NCBI RefSeq assembly: GCF_037975245.1
Contig: NC_092568.1
Location: forward strand, 12,237,501-12,301,500
Length of the DNA: 64,000 bases
Direction of reading: 5' to 3'
Source of the DNA: Apostichopus japonicus
Taxonomy: Eukaryota > Echinodermata > Holothuroidea > Aspidochirotida > Stichopodidae
Part shown: positions 53,301 to 64,000 of the stretch, piece after piece
Position numbering within the stretch: position 1 is the stretch's first letter
Layout: each line of letters starts with the position of its first letter
The notes under the pieces: model-generated
Database searches by the model: none
What the model was told of the DNA's origin: nothing
The model's input: the letters and a program-made list of their open reading frames with translations, nothing else
Translations under genes and position numbers: made by a program

Positions 53301-55949
53301 CACTCTTGTTTCTATATTATTTTATATTGTTATTTACCTACTGTTTCAGGTACGGTAACTGAAAAAATGTTAATCAATTGAAGTAACAAACATTTTGTAT
53401 TAAAGATTGTGTCCCGAGGCTAACAGGTATCAAAATATAATCATTACTTCTAAACCTTTTGTATTTACCTCCAGATGATGACGGCACAACTACAGTATAT
53501 CAGGATCAGCGAATATCAACTGGTGAGTGATTTTAATCAGAAATAATATTGATTCAGTCATTTAGTGATATATTACAGTTAATATTCGTATCATAATAAA
53601 TTAATATCGAAATATTCAGTTACTCTGAGGATCGTGAATATTTATAAACATAGATCAATAAATTTATGATACCTTCTCACTTGTACCGATATATATCCCA
53701 TCATGGTCAAGGGGATATCACAGTAGGCTATATTATACGTTGTTGGTGTTGCTCTGTTCATTTGCTTTTAGAAGTGCCCTTCTAATACCATATCCTTGTC
53801 TTATATATAGATGGAGTTTCATCCAGTGTAGTGACGTCATCAAACCAATCGACCCGCACAGGTAATTATGAATCGATTATGCAAATGTACGTCAACGGTA
53901 CTATTCTGTATGAGTTTGTATCTCTATTACCGTAATACCAGGATTCATCTATAAAGCGAGAAAAAAATTCTAATGCAATCCTATAGTCATTCATTGTATA
54001 GTTTCGAGAGGGGCAATGCCTTTCTAGGGGAGGGGCAGGCAGAAACTTTCTAAATGCCAAGTCCTGACAATTTAAATATTGTATAAATATCTCACATGTT
54101 TCCTTTGTTCTCCGTTATAGGCCGATTGAAGACAAATAAAGTTATTTTGTATTTTCTTGTTTATAGATGATACTTACTACAGCCACAGTTTGTTGGAGAC
54201 GACTACGAATGGTAATCATTTACTCATCTCAATTGAGCGAGATTTTTTTAGTATAGCCATTCATAACAATTTTATCAATATTACACAAAACAATGATTGT
54301 AACAAATATTGACAGACACATCCACGAAAAATGGATTTCTTAAGTCGTTCGATCGAAATATTAAAATTCCCTACGAAGTATGTTATCGAGCGTCGAGATA
54401 TGAGTGTATGAGAAAATTATATACAATCATACTTGGAATTATTTTCTTACATTTATCTATGAGAAGTATACGCATGCGTCTTTATTTTCGCCTTTTGATT
54501 TCATATGTATGGCGCAACTCGGGGTAACAGCCTGTCCTTTGCAATAATTATCAAATTGTGTATTTATTTTACAGATGGAAGTTACGAATACCAGGCTGAG
54601 GAGATAGACCTACGACAATCAGGTTTGTATATTTACTTCAAAAGATTCCATTTATTTAAAATAAGTACGTTATGCTGTAACAACGGTTTCACCAATGACT
54701 GGACTTAACATATAGCATTATTTTACACACGTTTACCATGGCTATTTCTTGAGCTACATCAGCAGACGTGCACAGGATTTTAAAGATGTGGGGGGGGGGG
54801 ATTAATTGCTAAATTTGCCCAGACTGATTTACGTAGGGGCATGACCGTAGAATGTACAGAGGCGGATCAAGGGTTCTTATATAGGAAGGGGTGTGACACT
54901 GTGGTCTTTTAAGCCGACTCCCGAACAAGTATTAAATGTGCAGACATTAAAATAAATGATGCATTCTGGGGTATATTTAGACTATACATTGTGTCTATAA
55001 TTCAATCTAACGCAAGTTTTGTGCTTATAAATCCTTTTGAATTTCTGAGTGAGTCTGAAAAGCGGCCCATTTACCCCATACCCCCTGGTTCTACACGTCA
55101 GGACGTCAGTGGGCCCAGAGGAGTGGTATTATTCTCTTCCTCCCACTGACTATAGAGAAAAGCGCCACCCCCACTCGGGAAAGCTTCTGATTTTATATTT
55201 TTTCTTTATCCATAAACTATTTTGTAGTAATGTTACCAATAACATCAGAAACAATGTCTCTTAAACGAATACATATTTTAACAAGTCATATTGACCTTTG
55301 ACCTTTCTGACTTAACATTTACACAGCCACTATAAGATTGACATTGACGATCCTTATTTACCAACAGACGGTTTTTTCTTCATCAAACAAACCTACCCAG
55401 CAGGGAAAGGAGACGACGTGTTCACTAATGGTATGATACATGTTTACATTATCAATATACATTATTAGATAATTAAAATGAGTAATTATCAATTTAGAGA
55501 CATTTCATCGCTGAATGGAACACGTCCCACGTTTACAGTACTGTACGGTATACGTAAGTTTGCATTTTATAGAACATTTATGTTAACTGTATACTTGTCG
55601 CTGCGATGTTAGTAAATTCTCACAAGGATCGAATCGTCAGGCCCTCTTACTTTGACACATTTTCTTACACAGGTTCTTTAGTAGATAAGCAGTTTGCTAC
55701 CTTTTTTCTTTCGTCACTTTTTGTCAATTGCAAAGGCAGCTTTGTTATGATGGACGAGTCCCTAATGAGGACCTAAACTGTAATTACTTCTTCATTTCCA
55801 TTCCAAACTAGTTTAAGTAATAATCTGAACTATTCATGGACCGTATAGTTACACGAGCTTCTTCTGCCCAATTTATTTTTGAGGTGTCATTCTTTTCTTT
55901 TTTTTTCCATTTCAAAACAGATGATCGTCACCTTTACCTGCAATGCTGA
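47315..55949 (+). CDS. Copy B of the micro-exon-type gene, full-length open, unknown function
   Basis: Exons lie at 47315-47399, 48350-48400, 48941-49018, 49356-49391, 49665-49733, 49899-49949, 50064-50126, 50684-50752, 50978-51025, 51215-51259, 51460-51498, 51596-51643, 51941-51994, 52159-52209, 52506-52559, 52760-52813, 53132-53185, 53406-53426 (probable), 53475-53522, 53811-53861, 54167-54211, 54575-54622, 55368-55430 and 55921-55949 (stop TGA). Without the 21-nt exon the CDS is 1233 nt, exactly 411 codons, and all internal exons are multiples of three. Modules of 13-26 residues follow one another, and most begin with Asp because the split codon is G|AT or G|AC. The N-terminal exon differs from copy A only at synonymous sites, which argues for a working protein. 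Later exons carry more replacements. It is not a recognised family. By architecture it resembles schistosome micro-exon genes, but no sequence relationship is claimed. Confidence 0.87.
53406..53426 (+). CDS. Probable 21-nt micro-exon of copy B
   Basis: This is the counterpart of 6937-6957, with the same length, phase and encoded peptide despite two base changes. It is flanked by TAAAG upstream and GTATCA downstream. Confidence 0.5.
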
Positions 55950-56510
55950 TGACTTTTACCCCTGGGGTAAGGGTGGGGTGAGACTCGGATATGTGAAGGG
56001 TCGGGTGGTGCTGAGTAACGGTATAAAGTCTCATATCCACTGATTGGATGTCGAATAAGCTTGATATGTGTCCATCCATACTACATCAGATCACTGGCCG
56101 GATGTGATATCTTGGTAACCATGACGTCATCAACTTCCTATCACTCATATTGATATATTCAGCTATGCTTTGTTTCGCGATGTGTTTGTTTCGTTGTAAT
56201 CGTCAAATATATCGTTTGTATCCGTAACTCGTTCTTTTCGTTTCTTTCTATTACGTTGCGTGTTTTATAACAAGGGTGGAATCTAGGCATATAAAACACA
56301 CACATATACAATCACAAGAAATCTCGCCTGTGTGAATACGACAACATTTTCTCATAACATTCATTGAATGACTGTACTTTATTTTGTGTTCAAGTCTAAA
56401 AAGGAATCACACAAGCTGTTCTGTGACTTCAATTTCATGTTGTTATTTAACATCACAAAAAGAGAATGAAATTTTGAGGATTTCCCTGGACGTTTGAGTT
56501 AACAAGTAGA
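55950..56510 (+). other. 3' UTR or 3' flank of copy B
   Basis: Conserved with 9246-9800 but without a long open frame. The 3' end of the transcript is not defined by a clear signal here. Confidence 0.4.
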
Positions 56511-57440
56511 TGATGACTGCATGGCACCTCTCTACCCATACACCTCCATCTCCTTCTGGCCCGATCCCTCCTCCCCGCTCCATCTAAAAAATATTAAACA
56601 GAAATCAATTTAACAGAGTGTTATAGGCAAAATTCAACAACATATTAAGACGAAATAAAAAGAACCACAGCTCATTACCGCACAATTAAGCATCAGTTCT
56701 TTTCAGTTTCACACGTTAGATAAGTAAGGGATAAGGAAATAACGGGGCAGGGGGGGGGGCAGTGGTTTCCTTCAGACTCGTTAGGTAAACTATTGCAAAC
56801 GATAAAAGAAAATAAACATTTCACATTTCGGGTCACAGCCTTACTGTTATAACTTCTATTACAAGTTTACGCTAGCCAAGTGCAGACTCTCTACCCATAC
56901 ACCTCCATCTCCTTCTGGCCCGATCCCTCCTCCCCGCTCCATCTAAAAAATATTAAACAGAAATCAATTTAACAGAGTGTTATAGGCAAAATTCAACAAC
57001 ATATTAAGACGAAATAAAAAAAAACCACAGCTCATTACCGCACAATATAAAGCATCAGTTCTTTTCAGTTTATTCACACGTTAGATAAGTAAGGGATAAG
57101 GAAATAACGGGGCAGGGGGGGGGGCAGTGGTTTTCTTCAGACTCGTTAGGTAAACTATTGCAAACGATAAAAGAAAATAAACATTTCACGTTTCGGGTCA
57201 CAGCCTTACTGTTATAACTTCTATTACAAGTTTACGCTAGCGAAGTGCAGACTGGTATACACAGTATATTGTCGTTCTCTGCGTCCATTAGTTCGAGAGC
57301 CCAATAAGTATTGACAATTCACTTACACATATTTAATAGTCTTTATTATTATATTAAAAAAGGTCTGATAACCTTTCCAGTCCAGTTTCACAAAGGATAC
57401 CTTGCAGTTTATAAATCTAAATTGCTTATAGTAATTGTGG
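56510..57440 (+). repeat. 3' flank block, tandemly duplicated (period 359 bp)
   Basis: Two adjacent copies, offset by 359 bases, start at CTCTCTACCCATACACCTCC (56528 and 56887). The left duplication copy has only one, so this event came after the segmental duplication. Each copy holds a nine-base poly-G run. Confidence 0.9.
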
Positions 57441-57489
57441 TCACTCCGTAGCGTTATCATTCAGTTACTCGTATGGCGGGCCATCAGTC

Positions 57490-57915
57490 TCAAATCATGG
57501 GGAATCGACTTATACCGATATACATCGACAGATACCAATTTCCTTCGACTTATACCAGTTTCCAGCAGCTTAAATTGGCTTATACCGATTTAAATCGACA
57601 TATACCAGCTTAAATCGATGATATGTAAAATTAAATCGGTATATGTCATTTTTAATCGACATATACCAATTTAATTGGACTTATACCAGATTTAAATTAA
57701 TATATACCGATTTAAATCGACATATACCAATTTAAATCGATGATGTGTAAAATAAATCGGTAGGCCATTATGTCAATTTAAAAAAAAAACATCTACCAGT
57801 TTAAATTGATGATATGTCGAATTAAATCGGTAGAAGTCAATTTCATTGGACTTACACCAGTTTCTAGCAACTCAAAGTGACATATATCTACTTAAATCGA
57901 CATGTCATCGATTAA
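57490..57915. repeat. Palindromic AATCGACATATACC array, right copy
   Basis: Counterpart of 10430-10925, slightly shorter through loss of a few units, with the same alternation of forward and reverse units. Confidence 0.8.
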
Positions 57916-59690
57916 GCTCATTCTAGCTAACCGAAAAACAAGGTTGGGGTGAAAATCCCCAAGGGATTTGCTTTTTTTTTCTTCTTTTTTGGCGGGGAGG
58001 GGGGGTGGGGTCTGTCGCTACGTTGCCCTATTTCGTGCTTCTGCATCAGTCCTCGCTTTGCTACCGCCTTTTTTTACTCTCTTGTTCTCACGTTATTTTC
58101 TTGATGAAAAGATATATTTGTGCCAAACTGGATGAAGTGAGCGTGACGCATTTGCAAGTTACCCAATGGTAATACCAGTTCCTAATACAGGACGGTAACA
58201 TGGTTACTCAATTTACCTAGCTACGTTTATACCTTTCATGCTTAAACCTGATATTTGTCATGTCACGCCTATTTCAATGACACAACATCTTTTGTTTATC
58301 CCCTCAATATGGGTACTATACTTATAGCATATGTATTACAGTTCTCATGATTTAATTCAGCTGTGTCAGCTGATAGGCTACTGATTTGCTACATTCCACT
58401 ACAAGAGAATATACAAAACACAAATAAATGGGAACAAACGTATAAGAAAGTAAATTTGAATCAATGCTAAATAACATGAAAAGAATTGACTTGACTTTAC
58501 AATTTCGCATATAGCCACTCATCGATCTTGTAGACAGAATTATATCCTCTCACTCATACGCACAATGGGAGCAGGGACATTCAGCAGGCAAGCAGGCAGA
58601 ATCCCATGCTAGGGAGACTCCCCTAATAGTGAGGAGGGAAACTTCGCCTGACCTCTGCCAATCGTAGTTCATGTGATTGAAAGATTGAAAACAGGTGTGC
58701 CAAGGTTGTATCATTCCCTTTTCTAATGTCTAATGTCGTTAGTTTTAAATCCATAGAAAGGATATAGCAGCATATAGCTCTGTTATGATTGTATATAAGT
58801 GTATTTTTTCAGAGGGAATTTCTTATAAGAATGCTTTCCCTTTTAGCTTTCCTTCCATTTCATGGGGGTTAGTTCTTGTGATCAACGTAATATCTAATTC
58901 TCCAACATGACTTGAAACGGAATACAAAGAATGTTTCTATAGTTCACATGTTCTCATTGGTTCTTCCTTCCTTTTGACACTTACAACACTTACAATACTT
59001 TCTAACATAATGTTCTTTTTTGTAAAGATTAAATATGTTGCATGAATAAACTTGGATCAGGTACCAACTTTACCGAGCTAGGTTTATACCTTTCATGCTT
59101 AAACCTGATTTTTGTCATGTCACGCCTATTTCAACGATGAAACATCTTTTGTTAAACAGAATAAAACAGAGTTCTGGATGAAAGACAAATAATAAATTAA
59201 AGCAGAGTTCTGGATGAATTATGTCCCACACTCTATGAGGGGTGACGCAAATACCTCTTTCAAATCAATCGGAAGAGGAAACTTAATTTTCAAGTCTGTT
59301 CGTTTATTTCTTTGTTATAGAGATCTGATATACAATTTTTATGGTTCAGTAAATGAAATAAGAAGGAGGGGCGGCGGTGAGGGTAGAGTACCTACGACCT
59401 GAAAGGGTTGCTATTGCCTCCTATAACTTATGCTTTATAGAGATTTTAGCTGCTGATAGAGTCGACCATTTCAGAGTGTTGACTTGTATTGCACATAGAG
59501 AAGCTATAAAAACACCCAAACCCTGTCCTCGTCACCGTCCCTTCCTCATTACCATTCAGTCTTTCAAAATACAACTATTGTAAACAACGTTGGCTGATGA
59601 TAGATCAAAATTTGATATTTAAAAAGATGATTCTAACATTTTGTATTAAACTAAATACACACTTCGTATGTGGAGGGAGGGGGCTATACA
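57916..59690. other. Non-coding 3' flank of the right duplication copy
   Basis: Matches about 10926-12960 with a deletion around 59040-59060 (some 200 bases present in the left copy). Short ORFs at 59214-59583 are counterparts of 12527-12829, but their frames and lengths differ. Confidence 0.6.
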
Positions 59691-59693
59691 CGA

Positions 59694-60330
59694 TGGATGA
59701 TGACTGCATGGCACCTCTCTACCCATACACCTCCCCCTCCATCGCCTTCTGGCCCGATCCCTCCTCCCCGCTCCATCTAAAAAGTATTAAACAGAAATCA
59801 ATTTAACAAAGTGTTATAGGCAAAATTCACTAACATATTAGAAACGAAATCAAAAGAACCACAGCTCATTACCGCACAATATAAAGCATCAGTTCTTTTC
59901 AGTTTATTCACACGTTAGATAAGTAAGGGATAAGGAAATAACGGGGCAGGGGGGGGGGCAGTGGTATCCTTCAGACTCGTTAGGTAAACTATTGCAAACG
60001 ATAAAAGAAAATAAACATTTCACATTTCGGGTCACAGCCTTACTGTTATAACTTCTATTACAAGTTTAGGCTATAGCGAAGTGCAGACTGGTATATACAG
60101 TATATTGTCGTTCTCCGCGTCCATTAATTGGAGAGCCCAATTAGCATTGACAATTCACTTATACATATTTAATAGTCTTTATTATTATATTAAAAAAGGT
60201 CTGATAACCTTTCTAGTCCAGCTTCACAAAGGATACCTTGCAGTTTATAAATCTAAATTGCTTAAAGTAGTTAATACGTAAGAAACACATCATTGTGGTC
60301 ACCCCGTAGCGTTACATTCAGTTACTCGGA
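59694..60330 (+). repeat. 3' flank block, extra copy at the duplication edge
   Basis: Resembles 9810-10400 and 56510-57440, from GATGATGACTGCATGGCACC to the region around CCGTAGCGTTA. It lies exactly where similarity between the two duplication copies ends. Confidence 0.8.
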
Positions 60331-60849
60331 GGGAAACAAGGATCCGCGTTTATACTGTCTGTCGTGGTAACGACCCGTGACACTGAGACCGTTTCTATAT
60401 TAGAACTGAGATTAAGACGTTCACCTCTCTGACGTGGATAGTTTATGAAATGGTACAGTGAATCCGGACTAGCCTATATGCAGCGGTGCTCTACTGAAAA
60501 TGTTACTGGATTACATTTGAAAGACTTCCAACTCAATTCTGGCTCACGCAACAAAACAAAAACAAAATAGTTATGTGAGCGTCCCTATATCACACGTATC
60601 ACAGTGTTGCACGTTTTCTCAAGGATAGGATGGCAAGCACGATATCATTCTCCGTGCGGACATTCAAACCGCAATCTCATAACGCACATACTTTACCCAT
60701 GGTCATAATAAATGCATTTAGATTGTTACAGAGAAACTCCAGTAAATTCAGAAATATTCAAAACGAAATACCAACGCAAATCTGCATCATGACCAGCGCC
60801 ACTTTCACTTCACGCTAAATAACAGGAGACAATCCGTTACTACTAAAAT
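60331..60849. other. Non-coding DNA
   Basis: Beyond the duplication. No gene recognised. Confidence 0.4.
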
Positions 60850-61350
60850 GTCAATATCAATGTAAGCCTTTATATGATCACAATACCCCACCGAGTATCA
60901 ATATAAGCCTGTATACTCTCACAATTGATATATCTATGTTAGCCTATACATGAACACAGTTTATATATTAACATAAGCCTATATATGCTTACAATTTTTA
61001 AATTAACATAAATCTATATATGCTCACAATTTATGTATCAATATAAGCCTATAAATGCTCAAAATCTATTAATTAATATAAGCCTATATATGCTCATAAT
61101 TTATATATCAATATAAGCCTATAAATGCTCAAAATCTATTAATTAATATAAGCCTATATATGCTCATAATTTATATATTAATATAAGCCTCTATTTGCTC
61201 ACAATTTATTTATCAATATAAGCCTATATATTCTCATAACTTATACATCAATGTAAGTCTATAATATGCTCAGAACTTATATAATAATATTAGCATGTAT
61301 ATACTTACAATTAATGTATCAATATAAGCCTATATATGCTCACAACTTCC
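60850..61350. repeat. 35-bp minisatellite
   Basis: About 14 units contain ATATAAGCCTATATATGCTC with variable flanks. The best stretch is about 61020-61200, where the period is 35 bases. Confidence 0.92.
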
Positions 61351-62400
61351 CCACCTTTATACTTCTTATTCAAATTCTGCTCAAGATAAAGACGGTAGTG
61401 CTAGTATTTTCATGATATTACTGTATTTATAACTGATGCTAGAACGTCTCGTACGTAAACAATACAAAATAACAATAAACATCACGTTAAGATGTATACT
61501 GTATGGAATCGTGTATAAGGTGTTGTCAAAATGGTGAGACCTTTCGACGGTAAATATGGTAGCAATTTACACACACAAAAATTGCTCAGGTACGGCCAGT
61601 GTGATGAAGCGAGAAGGAAGGGAGGGTATACACAAACACAAGACACAGTACCAACTGATAAGTAGGCTGTCGGTGAGACTGAAATATCATTTCGTTCCAG
61701 GAATAACATATAACACAGCAGCAATAAAGGGTACTTTGACCGGCGTATAACAGACAGATACAGCTTAAAATAAAGATATAAACAACTGACCAAATACTGG
61801 CGTCGGACTCGGTTGCCCCTTTCACAAATAAGCATGACGTATAAACAAAAAATAAAATCGTCCTTTCTTTCCTAAGGACTAGGTCTGCCTAATGCAGCGA
61901 AAACGCTAGAACTATTACATAATACAAAACAATAGTATCAAATGCAAACCTTCCCTGGAAAGTCATCCTCAATTCAGCATAATATCGAATACAGCAACGT
62001 TAACACTATATTGTACAATTTGAAACAAATGAGACATTCCTAAATCTTATAAATAATCTTCTTGGAGTAAGATATGATGAATTACGCTCGCATCACAGTG
62101 TCATGATTTCAACATTATGCAGCAAGAGGATAAATTGCTGCAAAATTGCAGCGAAAGACCTTAACATTTTGACAGAACCTTAAAGTTTCAATAGTGAGAT
62201 AATGAACAAGGGATTCTAATTAAAAGGCAACAATTGTCCATTTAACTTGTTCACACTTTTATAACACTGTCACATCTTCCCGGTATATAACGCAAACACA
62301 TGTTCTAATGCTCAGGAACACATAGTGTATGAATCGAGTATATACCGTACTGGCTTAAACAACGCTCTATCGCAAAGTTGTATTATTAGGGAGATTTTAA
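61351..62400. other. Non-coding DNA
   Basis: Open frames near 61482-61835 on both strands overlap each other and show no coding signature. No repeat family seen. Confidence 0.4.
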
Positions 62401-63815
62401 AGGTTTCCAATTTTGACTCAAAATTGAATAAAACCACGAGGTTAGAGTCGTGGAGTTTAAATGTCCTTAATTATAATAATATGAAAATGAATAAACCGAC
62501 AAGGCTTGGAAAAATGTTCATTTGAGGCACAAAAAGGAAGTTTCACGAATTCGTCCAACATTGCATATCTGACATTTTAAAGTTTATACCTGACTTCGAA
62601 TCTCATTCAAAGCGAGAAAAACAGTATAAAAACTTTTGTTTATTTGATTCCTTAAAGAAGAATCCAATGAATCAATTACAGATTTCAAAGTTGGGAGTTC
62701 ATGTCTGCCTTCTCAACGACTACCGTGGAGTCTAAAGCTCCTTAATAATATGAAAATGAATAAACCGACAGCTTATGTAACAGTGGTAACCATTTTCGTT
62801 TCCTTATCGATGGACTTGGCAAAAGGCGACGAGCGCCATCTACTTTACTTGACTACTTTTTATGACAATTGTTTGTGACTATACTACTTGTTGTGAATGT
62901 TGTTCTCCTCCTTTTGACAGAGCCATTCCTATGCTAGCAAGACCGTGTACTATTCAGGGTAAGTTTTAATTCATGATTGTGTGACAGGATTTAATTGCAG
63001 AGTGATGAAGAGTGTAGTTGATTTTGAAATTGCTGTAAAGTAACTTGCCTGCCACCGTAGATCGCCGTTCACTACTGTGCTATCCTATCGCATGTGTGTT
63101 GTGTGGCCTTGGCCTTGACGTTGTAAGATATTTTTGTCACACTGTGCGCTACATCGACCGTGATGTGTTTGCTTGTTGTTTACTATTATGCTCCTTTTTG
63201 TTATCATAATCAGTGATGGATGATCAACCTTTGTTATAACCATGTTTCCTGGAGATGGGTGAAGGTGTAAATTGGTGTTAAAATGCAATATCAGACCTGA
63301 GAGTTCTATCATTTCCTTGGCAACCCAATTGTTAACATGAAGGTAGTCACATGACATGTCACCTGATATGTAATTCTTTTTATTTCCTAAAGTGATTTGT
63401 TTTTAATTCTTTTTGTTGGAGTGATTGAGATCATTGCACTCATTTAGTGCTTTGCTATGACCAACGTCTGAGAATAATGTGACAATCTTCAATTAAGTCA
63501 GAACAGTACTCAATGTTGATGACTCTTCATCAATCATGTATTTCTTCTCCTAGCACATTTAATTTACATTAATTATCCATGATAAATAATTACCTTAATC
63601 TTGTATTTATGATCCATTGTTTTGTCTTTGCAGGGATATGTGTTGTTTTGTTTACCTTTCAAATAAACCGTAGCAACATATACCTGTGTTTAGGTCGTTA
63701 CATTTAGAAACATGTATATTTGAGGCACAAAATGAAGTATCATGAATTCGTCCCACATTTTAAATATGACATTCTAACGTTACCTCAACGACAACCGTGG
63801 AGTAACATTTGGGTT
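62401..63815. repeat. Scattered copies of a dispersed repeat
   Basis: Pieces containing GAGGCACAAAA..GAATTCGTCC (near 62524 and 63722), CTCAACGACTACCGTGGAGT (62714, with a variant at 63784) and AATATGAAAATGAATAAACC (62476 and 62748) recur. The same family appears at 45213-45372. Sequence between them has no supportable exon. Confidence 0.55.
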
Positions 63816-63864
63816 ATACGCCCTCATTGACAGTTATAAATAGCCAGTTTATTCGCTTTCACAC

Positions 63865-63925
63865 ATCAGTAGAATCACTGTGGTCGAGTGGTACGGTCTG
63901 AGGTTCGATTCCTACCTTCGCCTAT
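63865..63925 (+). repeat. tRNA-like SINE head
   Basis: TGGTCGAGTGGT (box A type) followed by GAGGTTCGATTCC (box B type) marks a tRNA-derived promoter. The clover-leaf does not close properly, so it is probably a SINE fragment and not a tRNA gene. Confidence 0.45.
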
Positions 63926-63953
63926 GTGTATAAATAAGATGTTCACATCAATC

Positions 63954-64000
<47 letters not shown>
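63954..64000. repeat. (TA)n microsatellite, cut by the window end
   Basis: An uninterrupted TA dinucleotide run reaches the last base of the window. Confidence 0.98.

Larger units (their letters stand above)
47140..59690 (+). repeat. Segmental duplication, right copy
   Basis: This is the direct-orientation partner of about 700-12960. It carries a local 359-bp tandem duplication (56528-57246) that the left copy lacks. It ends beside an extra copy of the same 3' block (59694-60330). Confidence 0.9.

Noticed and set aside
61482-61835. 117-aa - strand ORF
   Set aside because: Overlapping open frames on both strands and no domain or exon signal.

Overview
This is AT-rich nuclear DNA from an animal. 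It has long introns with canonical GT..AG junctions, a 5'-truncated LINE, tRNA-derived SINEs, many minisatellites and no bacterial gene layout. The repeat style and the apolipoprotein L-like exon fit a marine invertebrate, perhaps an echinoderm. That placement is inference, and I recognise no species marker.

The main content is a pair of paralogous genes on the + strand: copy A (911-9245) and copy B (47315-55949). Each is built from 23 well-supported very short exons, plus one probable 21-nt micro-exon. Internal exons are 36-78 nt, and every intron interrupts its codon after the first base. The summed CDS of copy B is 1233 nt (410 aa plus stop), or 417 aa with the 21-nt exon. I recognise no known domain. 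Because internal exons are symmetric (1-1) and nearly all end in G, almost any of them can be skipped or joined without changing frame or junction residue. This resembles, by analogy only, the micro-exon genes of schistosomes. Copy A carries a 1-nt deletion in exon 5, so its only open isoforms skip that exon. Both genes lie in a direct segmental duplication of about 12.5 kb (about 700-12960 and 47140-59690) that also carries a palindromic AATCGACATATACC array and a repeated 3' block.

The roughly 34 kb between the paralogs is mostly non-coding. It holds an intact 282-aa gene of unknown function on the - strand (29397-30245). This gene has a splice acceptor directly before its ATG and a CCTGGT/ACCAGG array in its 5' flank. 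An apolipoprotein L-like terminal exon lies at 43276-43578 (+). Also present are two inverted copies of a composite tRNA-headed SINE (13608-14128 + and 44034-44517 -), a large degenerate inverted repeat (31252-34650 against 41046-42432), and many tandem repeats.

No virus-derived element, CRISPR array, rRNA or functional tRNA was recognised. Exon calls rest on splice consensus, frame consistency and comparison of the two paralogs. No database search was possible.
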